Positions 1 to 6,750 of a stretch of DNA of 17,458 nt are shown piece after piece. Position numbers and translations under genes: made by a program. Under the pieces are notes generated by a model. That model searched no databases. It had not been told where the DNA came from and saw only the letters and a list, made by a program, of their open reading frames with translations. Each line of letters starts with the position of its first letter. The stretch's first letter is position 1. This DNA comes from PVC group bacterium. GTDB lineage: Bacteria > Verrucomicrobiota > Kiritimatiellia > UBA8416. Location of the stretch: positions 1 through 17,458 of the forward strand of contig PWYP01000076.1 in NCBI GenBank assembly GCA_003567805.1, given 5' to 3'.

Positions 1-1241
1 TCATGGATACGTGAGCCGGTGTGGCGTTTGACTTTGCGGGCAAGTGTGTCGGTATGCGCTGCATAGCGTTTACGGCCATATAAGTCAGACTCTGCAACGA
101 AGATGGTTTTGATGGCGGGGCAGGAGAAACCCTCGGATAAACTCCCGATCTCAATAGCAAAAGGTTGTTGGCCTCTTTTTGTGACATGGTGCAGAAAATG
201 GTCTTTGGTTCCCGGTGTTTCAAAGTAGATGCATACCTTCCACCCTTTGCGGTGGTAGTTGCGCAGGTTGTGCAGAAACGTTTTTCGAGCTTCTGCCAAC
301 TGGGTTGTTCCGCTGGTGGCCGGTAGATGTACGGCATGCTCAAGGCTAGCGAAGGCGGGAAGATGCTGTTGGGGCGAGAGGCTATTGCAATCAAGACACA
401 ATATATTCTCAGGGGGACGTAAATAAGGGTGGGGGTCAAGCGCTTCTGCTGCGCCATGCATATGTGTTAATTGTTCTGAGGCTGCTTCATAGTCGAACCA
501 TACCATAGCAGAAAGATCCGAGATGTGCGCTAACAGCGTAGCAGAGGGTGCCTCGCTTTGTTCGTGTAGCGGCGATAGCAGTGTAGAAGCAATTTTTTCT
601 ACTGTCCGCTGTGAGATAGGATCAAAAAACCGAATGGAGTCAACTTCGTCGCCAAACCACTCCAAGCGGACAGGGTATTCACTGTTAGCTGCCCATACGT
701 CGATGATTCCACCACGAACGGCATATTGTCCTTTTTCGAGCACTTCGGCTTCGAGATCATAGCCGCTCGTTTCCAGAAATTGTCGAATTGCGGTGATGTC
801 CTGACGGTTTTGGATATCGATACGGCATGAATGACGCTGCATTTGATCCGGCGCAAGTGTGGGGTGTGCGATTGCTGTTACCGGTGCCACGATGATTGGA
901 GCTTGTTTTGTTGTTCGTAAGTCGGCTATGCGATGAAGCGTTTGCAGTCGTGTTCCGGTGCCCTCTAGGTCTGTGTGCTGTCCTTTTGCATGATGATACA
1001 TGGGGGGGAATGCCAAATGATGGGCGGCGTGTCCTGGCTGGAGAGCGTGCAGGTCTCGCATGGCCTGCGCCATGGCAAGTTCATCCTCCACGATCCATAG
1101 GACGGTTTGTTGTGTTCCTTGCTGTAAAGCAATGGCGGCAAATGCTTGGGCTGATGTAGGGGCAGGGGGGAGTGCCAACACCCTCCCGTTTTGTTCGCGC
1201 AAGCGGTTGTGCCAGATTTGGAAGCAATCTTGCCCAGCCAT
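1..1241 (-). CDS. mfd: Transcription-repair coupling factor Mfd, N-terminal part (cut by window edge)
   Basis: This is the N-terminal 413 residues of Mfd, the DNA translocase that removes RNA polymerase stalled at lesions and recruits UvrA. I translated it by hand from the minus strand; the frame is open to position 1, so the helicase and C-terminal domains lie outside the window. Family full length is about 1100-1150 residues. The recognisable UvrB-homology block is at about residues 169-214: QYAVRGGIIDVWAANSEYP, then RLEWFGDEVDSIRFFDP and SQRTVE. Near the cut, VAESDLYGRKR matches the conserved ESDLxG segment before the RNA-polymerase-interacting region. The start is the ATG at 1241-1239, 7 bp after the rpoN stop; an AAGG in the last rpoN codons may serve as ribosome binding site. 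Co-transcription with rpoN is likely from the spacing. Identity is secure; anything about the catalytic part is not visible. Confidence 0.95.
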   Translation of the reverse strand, partial: MAGQDCFQIWHNRLREQNGRVLALPPAPTSAQAFAAIALQQGTQQTVLWIVEDELAMAQAMRDLHALQPGHAAHHLAFPPMYHHAKGQHTDLEGTGTRLQTLHRIADLRTTKQAPIIVAPVTAIAHPTLAPDQMQRHSCRIDIQNRQDITAIRQFLETSGYDLEAEVLEKGQYAVRGGIIDVWAANSEYPVRLEWFGDEVDSIRFFDPISQRTVEKIASTLLSPLHEQSEAPSATLLAHISDLSAMVWFDYEAASEQLTHMHGAAEALDPHPYLRPPENILCLDCNSLSPQQHLPAFASLEHAVHLPATSGTTQLAEARKTFLHNLRNYHRKGWKVCIYFETPGTKDHFLHHVTKRGQQPFAIEIGSLSEGFSCPAIKTIFVAESDLYGRKRYAAHTDTLARKVKRHTGSRIH

Positions 1242-1248
1242 GAGAGGA

Positions 1249-2679
1249 TTAGCCTTTTTTGCGGATATGTGATGGAGGAATGTGCAGTAGATCGCGGTAT
1301 TTGGCGATGGTTCTACGGGCAACTTTAATGCCTTTTCTCTGTAGGTGCTGCATAATGGCTAAATCAGAAAGGGGCTTTTGGGGATTTTCATCTGTTACCA
1401 TTTCCTGGATAAGACTTTTGACGGATTCATTTGATATGGCACTTCCTGTTTCGGTTTTGAGTCCGGTGGTAAAGAAATACTTCATTTCAAAGGTTCCCTG
1501 CGGGGTTCGCATGTACTTCTGGTTGACTGCCCGGCTTACGGTTGTTTCATGAACGCCTACTTCTGTAGCTACCTCGGCCATTGTCATGGGGCGTAGTTTG
1601 GACACGCCTTCCTCTAGAAATGCTTGCTGATGTTTTACAATGGCATCCGCAATGCGGTAGATCGTGCGTTGGCGCTGATCAATACTGCGCAGGAGGAATG
1701 CGCTGGCACGCAATTTGTCGCGGATGTAGGTCTTTACTTCACGGGGGGTATCGGGGTTCTCCATGAGGGATCGGTAATGCTGACTGATTCGCAGATGGGG
1801 TAAGCGGTCGTCATTCAAGATAATGGTGTATTCGCCCTCTACTTTGCGGACGACGACTTCGGGGAATACATAGGACGCCAAAGTAGAGGAGAAAGCGCGT
1901 CCGGGAGCGGGGTCCAGGGTGGCGATGAAAGCAGCGGCCTGCTGTACTTTCTCGACGGAGGTTTTGCAATCTTTGGCGATACGATCGAACTTGTGTCGTG
2001 CCAGAGCATCCAGATGATTGCGGACAATGTCTCCGGCGAGCGTGTCGGCTTTGCCCATTCTTTCCAGTTGCAGTAGCAGGCAGTCGCGTAAATCTGAAGC
2101 TCCCACGCCGACGGGATGAAAGTCTTGCACGGTGAGCAGGACATGTTGCAGGTGGTCAACATCGAACGGACTTGTGTTCGCGAGCTCTTCCAGCGGGGTC
2201 GAGAGGTAACCATCATCGTCAATAGAACCAATGATCATTTCCGCAATCTTCTGGTCTTGCTCGGATAGCTCGGAAAGATGAACTTGCTGCATCAGGTGTT
2301 CCTGTAGCGATTCTTGTTGCGGCAGGGAGTCCATAAGAAATTGATGCTTTTCTACGGCTTCGGGGGTGCCGGGGCGATTGTCAATATCTTGGAAGAAGTA
2401 GTCACGCCATTCGTCATCCAATTTTGCGAGTACTTCAAATTCTTCATCGAATCGCATCTCACTGGCGTCATCCGGTTCACCGGGACTGGTTTCGATTTCG
2501 AGTTGTGGGCCTTCGGGGGCTAACTCCTCGATGGTGGGATTCATTTCCAGTTCTTTCTGGATCATGGCACGGAGTTCCAGAATGGGCACTTGCAGCATTT
2601 CCAGAGACTGGCGCAATTGTGGCGCCATGACCATCTGCATGCGTTGACTCTGTGATAGTGTTAGTGATTGTGTGACCAT
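1249..2679 (-). CDS. rpoN: RNA polymerase sigma-54 factor RpoN
   Basis: Sigma-54 directs core RNA polymerase to -24/-12 promoters and needs an ATP-driven enhancer-binding activator to open them. At 476 residues it has normal family length and all regions. Region I is the Gln/Leu-rich N-terminus (residues 1-50, SQRMQMVMAPQLRQSLEMLQ then ELEMNPTIEE). Region II is an acidic linker (about 51-120). The core-binding domain follows (about 121-330, with DDDGYL and FHPVGVGA). The helix-turn-helix is at about 366-387 (TMAEVATEVGVHETTVSRAV), and the diagnostic RpoN box ARRTIAKYRD is at 454-463. No Shine-Dalgarno site is evident before the ATG. A sigma-70-type promoter lies at 2716-2744. The gene sits directly upstream of mfd, not in the lptB-rpoN-hpf order known from Proteobacteria. 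No sigma-54 activator is encoded in this window: the receiver at 8683-9066 lacks an AAA+ domain. Confidence 0.98.
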   Translation of the reverse strand: MVTQSLTLSQSQRMQMVMAPQLRQSLEMLQVPILELRAMIQKELEMNPTIEELAPEGPQLEIETSPGEPDDASEMRFDEEFEVLAKLDDEWRDYFFQDIDNRPGTPEAVEKHQFLMDSLPQQESLQEHLMQQVHLSELSEQDQKIAEMIIGSIDDDGYLSTPLEELANTSPFDVDHLQHVLLTVQDFHPVGVGASDLRDCLLLQLERMGKADTLAGDIVRNHLDALARHKFDRIAKDCKTSVEKVQQAAAFIATLDPAPGRAFSSTLASYVFPEVVVRKVEGEYTIILNDDRLPHLRISQHYRSLMENPDTPREVKTYIRDKLRASAFLLRSIDQRQRTIYRIADAIVKHQQAFLEEGVSKLRPMTMAEVATEVGVHETTVSRAVNQKYMRTPQGTFEMKYFFTTGLKTETGSAISNESVKSLIQEMVTDENPQKPLSDLAIMQHLQRKGIKVARRTIAKYRDLLHIPPSHIRKKG

Positions 2680-2715
2680 GATTGGATAATACGTATAGGG
2701 ACTGAAAACCCTTTC

Positions 2716-2744
2716 AATTTACGATGGTAACGTTAAGGCGTCAA
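2716..2744 (-). promoter_or_regulatory. Probable sigma-70-type promoter for rpoN(-mfd)
   Basis: On the minus strand, TTGACG (2744-2739; 5 of 6 to consensus) is followed by a 17-bp spacer and TAAATT (2721-2716; 4 of 6). Transcription would start about 7 bp further on, giving a leader of roughly 30 nt before the rpoN ATG at 2679. Spacing is ideal and the position between two genes is right. A box of nearly the same form precedes fbpA. Not experimentally supported. Confidence 0.55.
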
Positions 2745-2829
2745 TTGCCATTGCATTGCCGGGTGTTGGGAGGATGAAGGGATGAGGCTCCGCCTTCGTT
2801 TCTTCACGGCGTGGCAGAATGGGGGACTG

Positions 2830-3594
2830 TTACGCATGGGAAGGGGAAAGCGAGGACATCAGGCCTTTAATGCGTTTGATGTGGTCGCGCTCCGCGTTTG
2901 CGAGATAGGTGAAGGTGCGACGTAAGGCGGGGATGGCGGTACGCCCGGCGAGTTCCTCATAAAACTGCATGGTTGCCTCTTCATGTTCGAGTGCATGTTG
3001 CAGTTCGGGTTCGCTACTAAGCGCGACGTCATGTTCGAGTTGCGGGGTCGAGGGTAAGTCTGTTCGGGCGAGTTTTTCGACTTGCGCATGGGCATGCATG
3101 TGTTCTGCATCTCGCATCATGCGAAGGTGCTCGTTTTCATCCTCCATAAGGTCCAGAAATAGTTGCCGTACGTTTGTGTCCGCGGCTTTGTTTGCCAAGG
3201 CGGCATAATCTGCAGCTGATGCTGCTTCAAAATCGGCAGCAATGCGCAGAATGCCGCGCATCATCATCCCGCTGGTGGTTGGCGTCGTATCGGGAATGGT
3301 TTCGGGCTGCGTTGGTTGCCGTAAGGCGCCCCATAGTAACATGATACCAAAGGCGATAAAGAGCGTTGCTGCGAGTAGTTTTATGATGTGATCTGGCACG
3401 AAGCGTGTGAGGAGGCGTCCGAGTGTCACTGCCAGCAGTGTGGAAAGGACCAGTGCGGTGACAGCAGCGAAGAAAACGGTCCATTTTCCGCCATCGGATC
3501 CTGCTGCCCGCGCCATTGCCGTGAGTTGGGTCTTGTCGCCAAGTTCTGCCAAGAAAATCAGCAGAAATGTGCTGATAAAGAGTCGTGTATCCAT
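2830..3594 (-). CDS. Half-size UPF0016/GDT1 cation transporter fused to a rubrerythrin-like diiron domain
   Basis: A 254-residue two-part membrane protein (numbering below is from the chosen ATG). Residues 3-92 hold three hydrophobic segments (about 3-17, 38-59, 69-90); the first ends in AELGDKTQLTA, the E-x-G-D-K-T motif of UPF0016/GDT1 (TMEM165) manganese/calcium-proton antiporters. Usual members carry two such repeats; this has one. After a Pro/Thr-rich linker (about 93-110), residues 114-246 form a ferritin-like four-helix domain with all rubrerythrin-type ligands: E123, E153xxH156 (DENEH), E203xxE206 (LEHEEA), E235xxH238 (ERDH). A His-rich EHMHAHAQ stretch lies in the loop between helix pairs. 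No rubredoxin domain is present. I chose the ATG at 3594 because the first hydrophobic segment begins right after it; an in-frame TTG at 3615 would add 7 residues. Neither start has a clear Shine-Dalgarno site. Likely role: membrane metal-ion handling coupled to iron or manganese sensing, or oxidation, at the diiron site. Substrate, direction and topology are unknown. Confidence 0.85.
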   Translation of the reverse strand: MDTRLFISTFLLIFLAELGDKTQLTAMARAAGSDGGKWTVFFAAVTALVLSTLLAVTLGRLLTRFVPDHIIKLLAATLFIAFGIMLLWGALRQPTQPETIPDTTPTTSGMMMRGILRIAADFEAASAADYAALANKAADTNVRQLFLDLMEDENEHLRMMRDAEHMHAHAQVEKLARTDLPSTPQLEHDVALSSEPELQHALEHEEATMQFYEELAGRTAIPALRRTFTYLANAERDHIKRIKGLMSSLSPSHA

Positions 3595-3669
3595 GGTTTT
3601 GGGAGATTGACGCAAAATCTACAGGTGTGCAAGTATAGAAGTTCACTGTATCGTAAAAGGGAGCATGTT
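3595..3669. promoter_or_regulatory. Divergent promoter region between the UPF0016-rubrerythrin gene and tlyA
   Basis: This 75-bp gap must drive two genes in opposite directions. On the minus strand TATACT (3637-3632; 5 of 6 to the -10 consensus) has no good -35 at 16-18 bp. On the plus strand TATAGA (3634-3639) overlaps it, and TTGACG (3607-3612) lies 21 bp upstream, too far for an ideal promoter. The overlapping -10-like boxes suggest the two promoters could compete. The plus-strand ribosome binding site of tlyA (AAAAGGGAG, about 3655-3663) is at the right end. Confidence 0.35.
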
Positions 3670-4413
3670 TTGGCAAAGGAAAGACTCGACGTACTGGCGG
3701 TTTCGCGAGGCTTGGTTGAAAGTCGGGAGCAGGCGCAGCGTTTGATATTGGCGGGGGATGTTTTTGTGAATGGGCATCCCCTTTGCAAGGCTGGTATCAA
3801 AGTGGATGTGGATGCTGCTGTTGTGGTGCGTGCTCGATCGCGGTATGTCAGCCGTGGTGGCGAGAAGCTCGAGGGTGCGTTTGAGGCTTTCCCTGCTTGG
3901 CGTGTGCAGGGATTGCAGGGGGTGGATGTCGGGGCATCGACAGGGGGATTTACGGATTGTCTGCTTGCGCACGGGGCTACGCACGTGACAGCATTGGACG
4001 TAGGGCGAGGGCAGTTGCACGCCCGCTTGCGAACGGATTCCCGTGTGACGGTGCGGGAACGCTTTAATGTTCGACATCTCAAAGCTTCTGATTTGGATTA
4101 TACTCCAGCCTTTGCCGTGTTTGATGTTTCTTTCATTTCGCTGGAATTGGTGATGCCTCCGGTTGTGGCAGTGCTTGCGCCCGAGGGGGAAATGATCACC
4201 TTGATTAAGCCGCAATTCGAGGCGGGGCGGAAAGAGGTCGGTCGCGGTGGGGTCGTTCGTGACCCTGCTACGCGCGATGCGGTGATCGAGAAGATCCGTG
4301 CCTTTGGTGAAAACAAACTCTCGCTTCAATGGCTTGGATGTGTAGAATCTCCGCTGACGGGACCAGCAGGTAATGTGGAGTATCTTGCTTGGTGGCGTAC
4401 ATCTGTTAGATAA
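3670..4413 (+). CDS. tlyA: TlyA-family rRNA 2'-O-methyltransferase (S4 domain + FtsJ-like fold)
   Basis: A 247-residue protein in which an N-terminal S4 RNA-binding domain (about residues 3-55: RLDVLAVSRGLVESREQAQR, then GDVFVNG) precedes a Rossmann methyltransferase. The hallmark YVSRGGEKLEGA is at 59-70, and the SAM-binding motif I DVGASTGGFTDCLLAHGA is at 86-103. An FtsJ-like catalytic set is visible: K66, D152 (FDVSFIS), K180 (IKPQFEAG) and E237 (GNVEYLAWW). Studied members 2'-O-methylate cytidines in 16S and/or 23S rRNA; some are also described as hemolysins, which should not be inferred here. The frame is open to 3388, but that extension overlaps the divergent gene antisense. The TTG at 3670 follows a strong AAAAGGGAG site by about 7 nt and begins AKERLDVLA as in the family. 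It is followed 42 bp later by nadK, a pairing seen in many bacteria. Confidence 0.93.
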   Translation: MAKERLDVLAVSRGLVESREQAQRLILAGDVFVNGHPLCKAGIKVDVDAAVVVRARSRYVSRGGEKLEGAFEAFPAWRVQGLQGVDVGASTGGFTDCLLAHGATHVTALDVGRGQLHARLRTDSRVTVRERFNVRHLKASDLDYTPAFAVFDVSFISLELVMPPVVAVLAPEGEMITLIKPQFEAGRKEVGRGGVVRDPATRDAVIEKIRAFGENKLSLQWLGCVESPLTGPAGNVEYLAWWRTSVR

Positions 4414-4417
4414 AATT

Positions 4418-4429
4418 GGGGTGCGCCCC
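4418..4429 (+). other. Short GGGG/CCCC hairpin after the tlyA stop
   Basis: GGGG-TGCG-CCCC forms a four-pair GC stem immediately after the tlyA stop codon. It has no following T run, so it is not a standard intrinsic terminator; it could at most protect an upstream transcript end or cause weak pausing before nadK. Confidence 0.3.
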
Positions 4430-4438
4430 AGGTGTTCA

Positions 4439-4452
4439 TCAAACGAGTTTGA
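4439..4452. promoter_or_regulatory. Perfect 6+2+6 dyad directly before the nadK start
   Basis: TCAAAC-GA-GTTTGA is a perfect inverted repeat ending 3 bp before the nadK ATG. In RNA it could fold as five pairs with a CGAG tetraloop, covering the place where the ribosome binding site should be (no strong Shine-Dalgarno site is visible). In DNA it could be a repressor half-site pair. A chance occurrence cannot be excluded. Confidence 0.35.
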
Positions 4453-4455
4453 AAA

Positions 4456-5340
4456 ATGCAAAAACTTGGCGTGATTGTTAATACGCAAAAGCCACGAGCT
4501 GCCGCTGTGTTACAGCAACTGGCAAAGGTGGCAACCGAAACGGGCATCTCGTTGTTGCTGGCACACGATTGCGAGTCTTTAGCGTCAGGCCTAGATGTGG
4601 TTTCAGATGATTCTCTTTTGCTGGAAGCTGATGCGGTTATGGCATTGGGGGGGGATGGCACTATATTGGCAGCGGTGCGCCGTTTGGCTGCGACCGGGAA
4701 GTCTTTGCCTCCATTGATGGGACTGAATATCGGATCTCTCGGGTTTATGACGAGTTTGACGGAGTCTGACATGCTGGCGGCTCTGCGTTGTATGCGTGCA
4801 GACGATTTCAGTGTGTCGGAGCGCAGCCTTATTTCTTGTAATGTGACGCGCGAAGAGGTGTCGGTTTTTGGCCATCATCAGGGGCTTAATGATGTGGTTG
4901 TGCGCAATGGTGCTACGTCTCGCGTGGTAATGCTTGAAGTTAGCATCGATGATAGCCTGGTTACCACGTATGTGTGCGATGGGGTTATTGTTTCGACACC
5001 AACGGGCAGTACGGGGTATTCCCTATCGGCGGATGGACCCATTGTTTTACCTCAGACATCGGTATTTGTGGTTTCTGTCATTTGTCCGCATACCTTGAGT
5101 TCGCGTCCCTTGGTTGTGCCAGATCGGGCTGTTATCCGGATTAAGGTCTGTGGGCATGCTGCGGGTCTTCGGGTTTCGATAGACGGACAGGACGAACATG
5201 GTTTGGATGTCGGCGATGTTGTTACGCTGCATCGATCCGAAAAGTCCGTGCGTTTATTACACCTGCCTACATATGATTATTTTGCCGTATTACGGCAAAA
5301 GTTAGGGTGGAGTGGTTCTGCTGTTACACTTTCGCAATAA
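4456..5340 (+). CDS. nadK: NAD kinase
   Basis: Phosphorylates NAD to NADP with ATP or polyphosphate, the only route to NADP. At 294 residues it has normal length. It carries GGDGT at 65-69 (phosphate donor and catalytic Asp), LNDVVV at 144-149 (NAD binding), TPTGSTGYSLSADGP at 181-195, CPHTLSSRPLV at 210-220, and the C-terminal region with KLGW at 282-285. All key family motifs are intact, so it should be active. Start at ATG 4456, giving MQKLGVIVNTQKP; the upstream dyad lies where the ribosome binding site should be. It lies between tlyA and an exported orphan, with trxB (a consumer of NADPH) two genes downstream in the same direction. Confidence 0.97.
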   Translation: MQKLGVIVNTQKPRAAAVLQQLAKVATETGISLLLAHDCESLASGLDVVSDDSLLLEADAVMALGGDGTILAAVRRLAATGKSLPPLMGLNIGSLGFMTSLTESDMLAALRCMRADDFSVSERSLISCNVTREEVSVFGHHQGLNDVVVRNGATSRVVMLEVSIDDSLVTTYVCDGVIVSTPTGSTGYSLSADGPIVLPQTSVFVVSVICPHTLSSRPLVVPDRAVIRIKVCGHAAGLRVSIDGQDEHGLDVGDVVTLHRSEKSVRLLHLPTYDYFAVLRQKLGWSGSAVTLSQ

Positions 5341-5424
5341 ACCGCTGCTGTTTTGTGAGGATAATGCGGTCTTGCAAGCGTGTAATCGTCCCGATAGCAT
5401 GCCCACAAATACGGAAATGTTATC

Positions 5425-6729
5425 ATGATACATGTGAAGTACATATTGATCTGCTTGTTGCTCGTCCTTGGGACGTTGTCTTCGGTGGCGCGCGATGACG
5501 GCATGCGCAAGTTTCAAGACATTGCCGCGCGGCTTGATATCGGAGGCGATTTGTTTCTGGTTATTCATGCTGGCCGTTGGCTTGATTCCGTTTTGTCGCG
5601 TCTGGAAGGGGATGTGGATGGGGTTCCTCCTGCCACGGTAGAGCAGCGCGATATTCGTGATGTTTCAGGCCGTGTGCGTCGTTTTGCTTCCAGGCATGGT
5701 CTTAGCGGTTTGCAGGGCGTAGGGGTTAGCTCGGTTCCCGTACAGGGAGGGATGTCTAGCTTGAAGGTCTTTCTGTTGCGCGACGCGCAGGATGCTAACT
5801 TGCCATTCTGGCGCGGGCTTTTCGGGTGGCAGCCCCGCCGATTGTTATCACTTGATTTGTTGCCCTCCGACACAGATTTTGCTTGGGGAATGACGCCGGA
5901 TGTGAGTGGATTATGGGAGTTGCTGGAAGCGGCACGTGGTGAGCTGGAATTGGCGCAACTCGATCGTATGATGCAACAAATTACAGATATCAGCCAGTGG
6001 CTATTCGAGACCGAACCTTTACCCTTGTTGGAAAGTTTGCGGGATGAAGTGTTAGTGGCTGCGCGAGCGGAGCAGATTCCAGATGCGGAATCTGCTGCTG
6101 CTTGGGATTGGCTGGTGGTGATTGGAACAGGCGAGCCCCTATTGTTTCAGGCGATAAAAGACGGTTTTCGACGGGCAGACGTTTCTGTAGAAGATGTATC
6201 GATTGGTGGGCATACCATGTATCGAGTCCGTGCAGATTACGTTGGTACAGGTGTGTTTTCACATGTGCGTGCATTTGCGGCGGTGCCGGGGTTTGTGGTG
6301 ATCGGGAATTCGCATCGCATGGTAGAAGATGCTCTGCGCTCACAGCGGCATCGGAGTGGGTTATTGGCGCGCCCTGCATTTATCGATGCATTTCGCGGGC
6401 AGAATATGGTAAACAATGGAATTTTATATATAAGTCAACATGGGGCTGAGACGCTACGGGATATGCAGGATGGTCGCTTGCGATCCTCACTTGGCGATGG
6501 GGTGGATCCATTTTCACAATTGTTATTGGAAACTCTTGCTGGTGATAGTGTCCGCGGGGCTGTATTTGCATTGACTCTTGCTAATTGGCGGCAAGGCATC
6601 ATGATTTCGGGGCGATCCGGTGTGGGGGGGGCTGCTATGGGTAGTTGGTTAGGATCTTTTCCCGCCCGTTGGTGGTTGCGTGCGCCAGAGTGGTTAGATG
6701 ATCTGGTGACAACGCGTTTTGACGATTGA
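5425..6729 (+). CDS. Exported protein of unknown function
   Basis: A 434-residue protein I do not recognise. A clear Sec signal peptide is present: K5, a hydrophobic core (about 6-18), and a likely cleavage after SVA at residue 22. The only cysteine (C10) is inside the signal peptide, so the mature protein is Cys-free, and there is no lipobox or further strong membrane segment. The body alternates hydrophobic beta-like stretches (DLFLVIHAG, FVVIGNSHRMVEDAL) with Trp-containing, Leu-rich amphipathic helices (DVSGLWELLEAARGELELAQ). The C-terminus has a Gly-rich then Trp-rich stretch (GVGGAAMGSWLG, PARWWLRAPEW). It could be a periplasmic or cell-envelope protein; no catalytic motif is visible. 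The ATG at 5425 has a GGAA about 9 nt upstream. A weak promoter candidate (TTGCAA 5372, 17 bp, TAGCAT 5395) lies in the 84-bp gap after nadK. trxB begins 21 bp after its stop, suggesting co-transcription. Confidence 0.85.
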   Translation: MIHVKYILICLLLVLGTLSSVARDDGMRKFQDIAARLDIGGDLFLVIHAGRWLDSVLSRLEGDVDGVPPATVEQRDIRDVSGRVRRFASRHGLSGLQGVGVSSVPVQGGMSSLKVFLLRDAQDANLPFWRGLFGWQPRRLLSLDLLPSDTDFAWGMTPDVSGLWELLEAARGELELAQLDRMMQQITDISQWLFETEPLPLLESLRDEVLVAARAEQIPDAESAAAWDWLVVIGTGEPLLFQAIKDGFRRADVSVEDVSIGGHTMYRVRADYVGTGVFSHVRAFAAVPGFVVIGNSHRMVEDALRSQRHRSGLLARPAFIDAFRGQNMVNNGILYISQHGAETLRDMQDGRLRSSLGDGVDPFSQLLLETLAGDSVRGAVFALTLANWRQGIMISGRSGVGGAAMGSWLGSFPARWWLRAPEWLDDLVTTRFDD

Positions 6730-6750
6730 TACTACTGGAGGAATTTGAAG

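Noticed and set aside
599..856. An 85-codon minus-strand frame starting near 856
   Set aside because: It is a shadow of mfd; the frame giving QYAVRGGIIDVW matches the family and is open over the whole region.
2772..2797. GC-rich stem (GAGGC-TCC-GCCTT) downstream of the UPF0016 fusion as a terminator
   Set aside because: The stem is short with a wobble pair and a 3-nt loop, and no T tract follows in the direction of transcription.
3388..3669. Upstream extension of the tlyA reading frame (94 more residues)
   Set aside because: It runs antisense over the conserved UPF0016 part of the divergent gene, has no S4-like sequence, and the TTG at 3670 has a strong ribosome binding site and the family's normal N-terminus.
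3670..4413. Calling TlyA a hemolysin or toxin
   Set aside because: The hemolysin name is historical; the sequence shows an S4 domain plus an FtsJ-type methyltransferase, pointing to rRNA modification.
3643..4488. A 281-codon minus-strand frame opposite tlyA and nadK
   Set aside because: Its product has no domain order and is rich in His, Arg and Ser as expected for an antisense shadow; tlyA motifs on the plus strand are complete.
4559..4572. TGGCAC-N4-TTGC, resembling a sigma-54 -24/-12 promoter
   Set aside because: The distance between the GG and GC elements is one base short of the strict 10-bp requirement and it is inside the nadK coding region, so chance is the better explanation.
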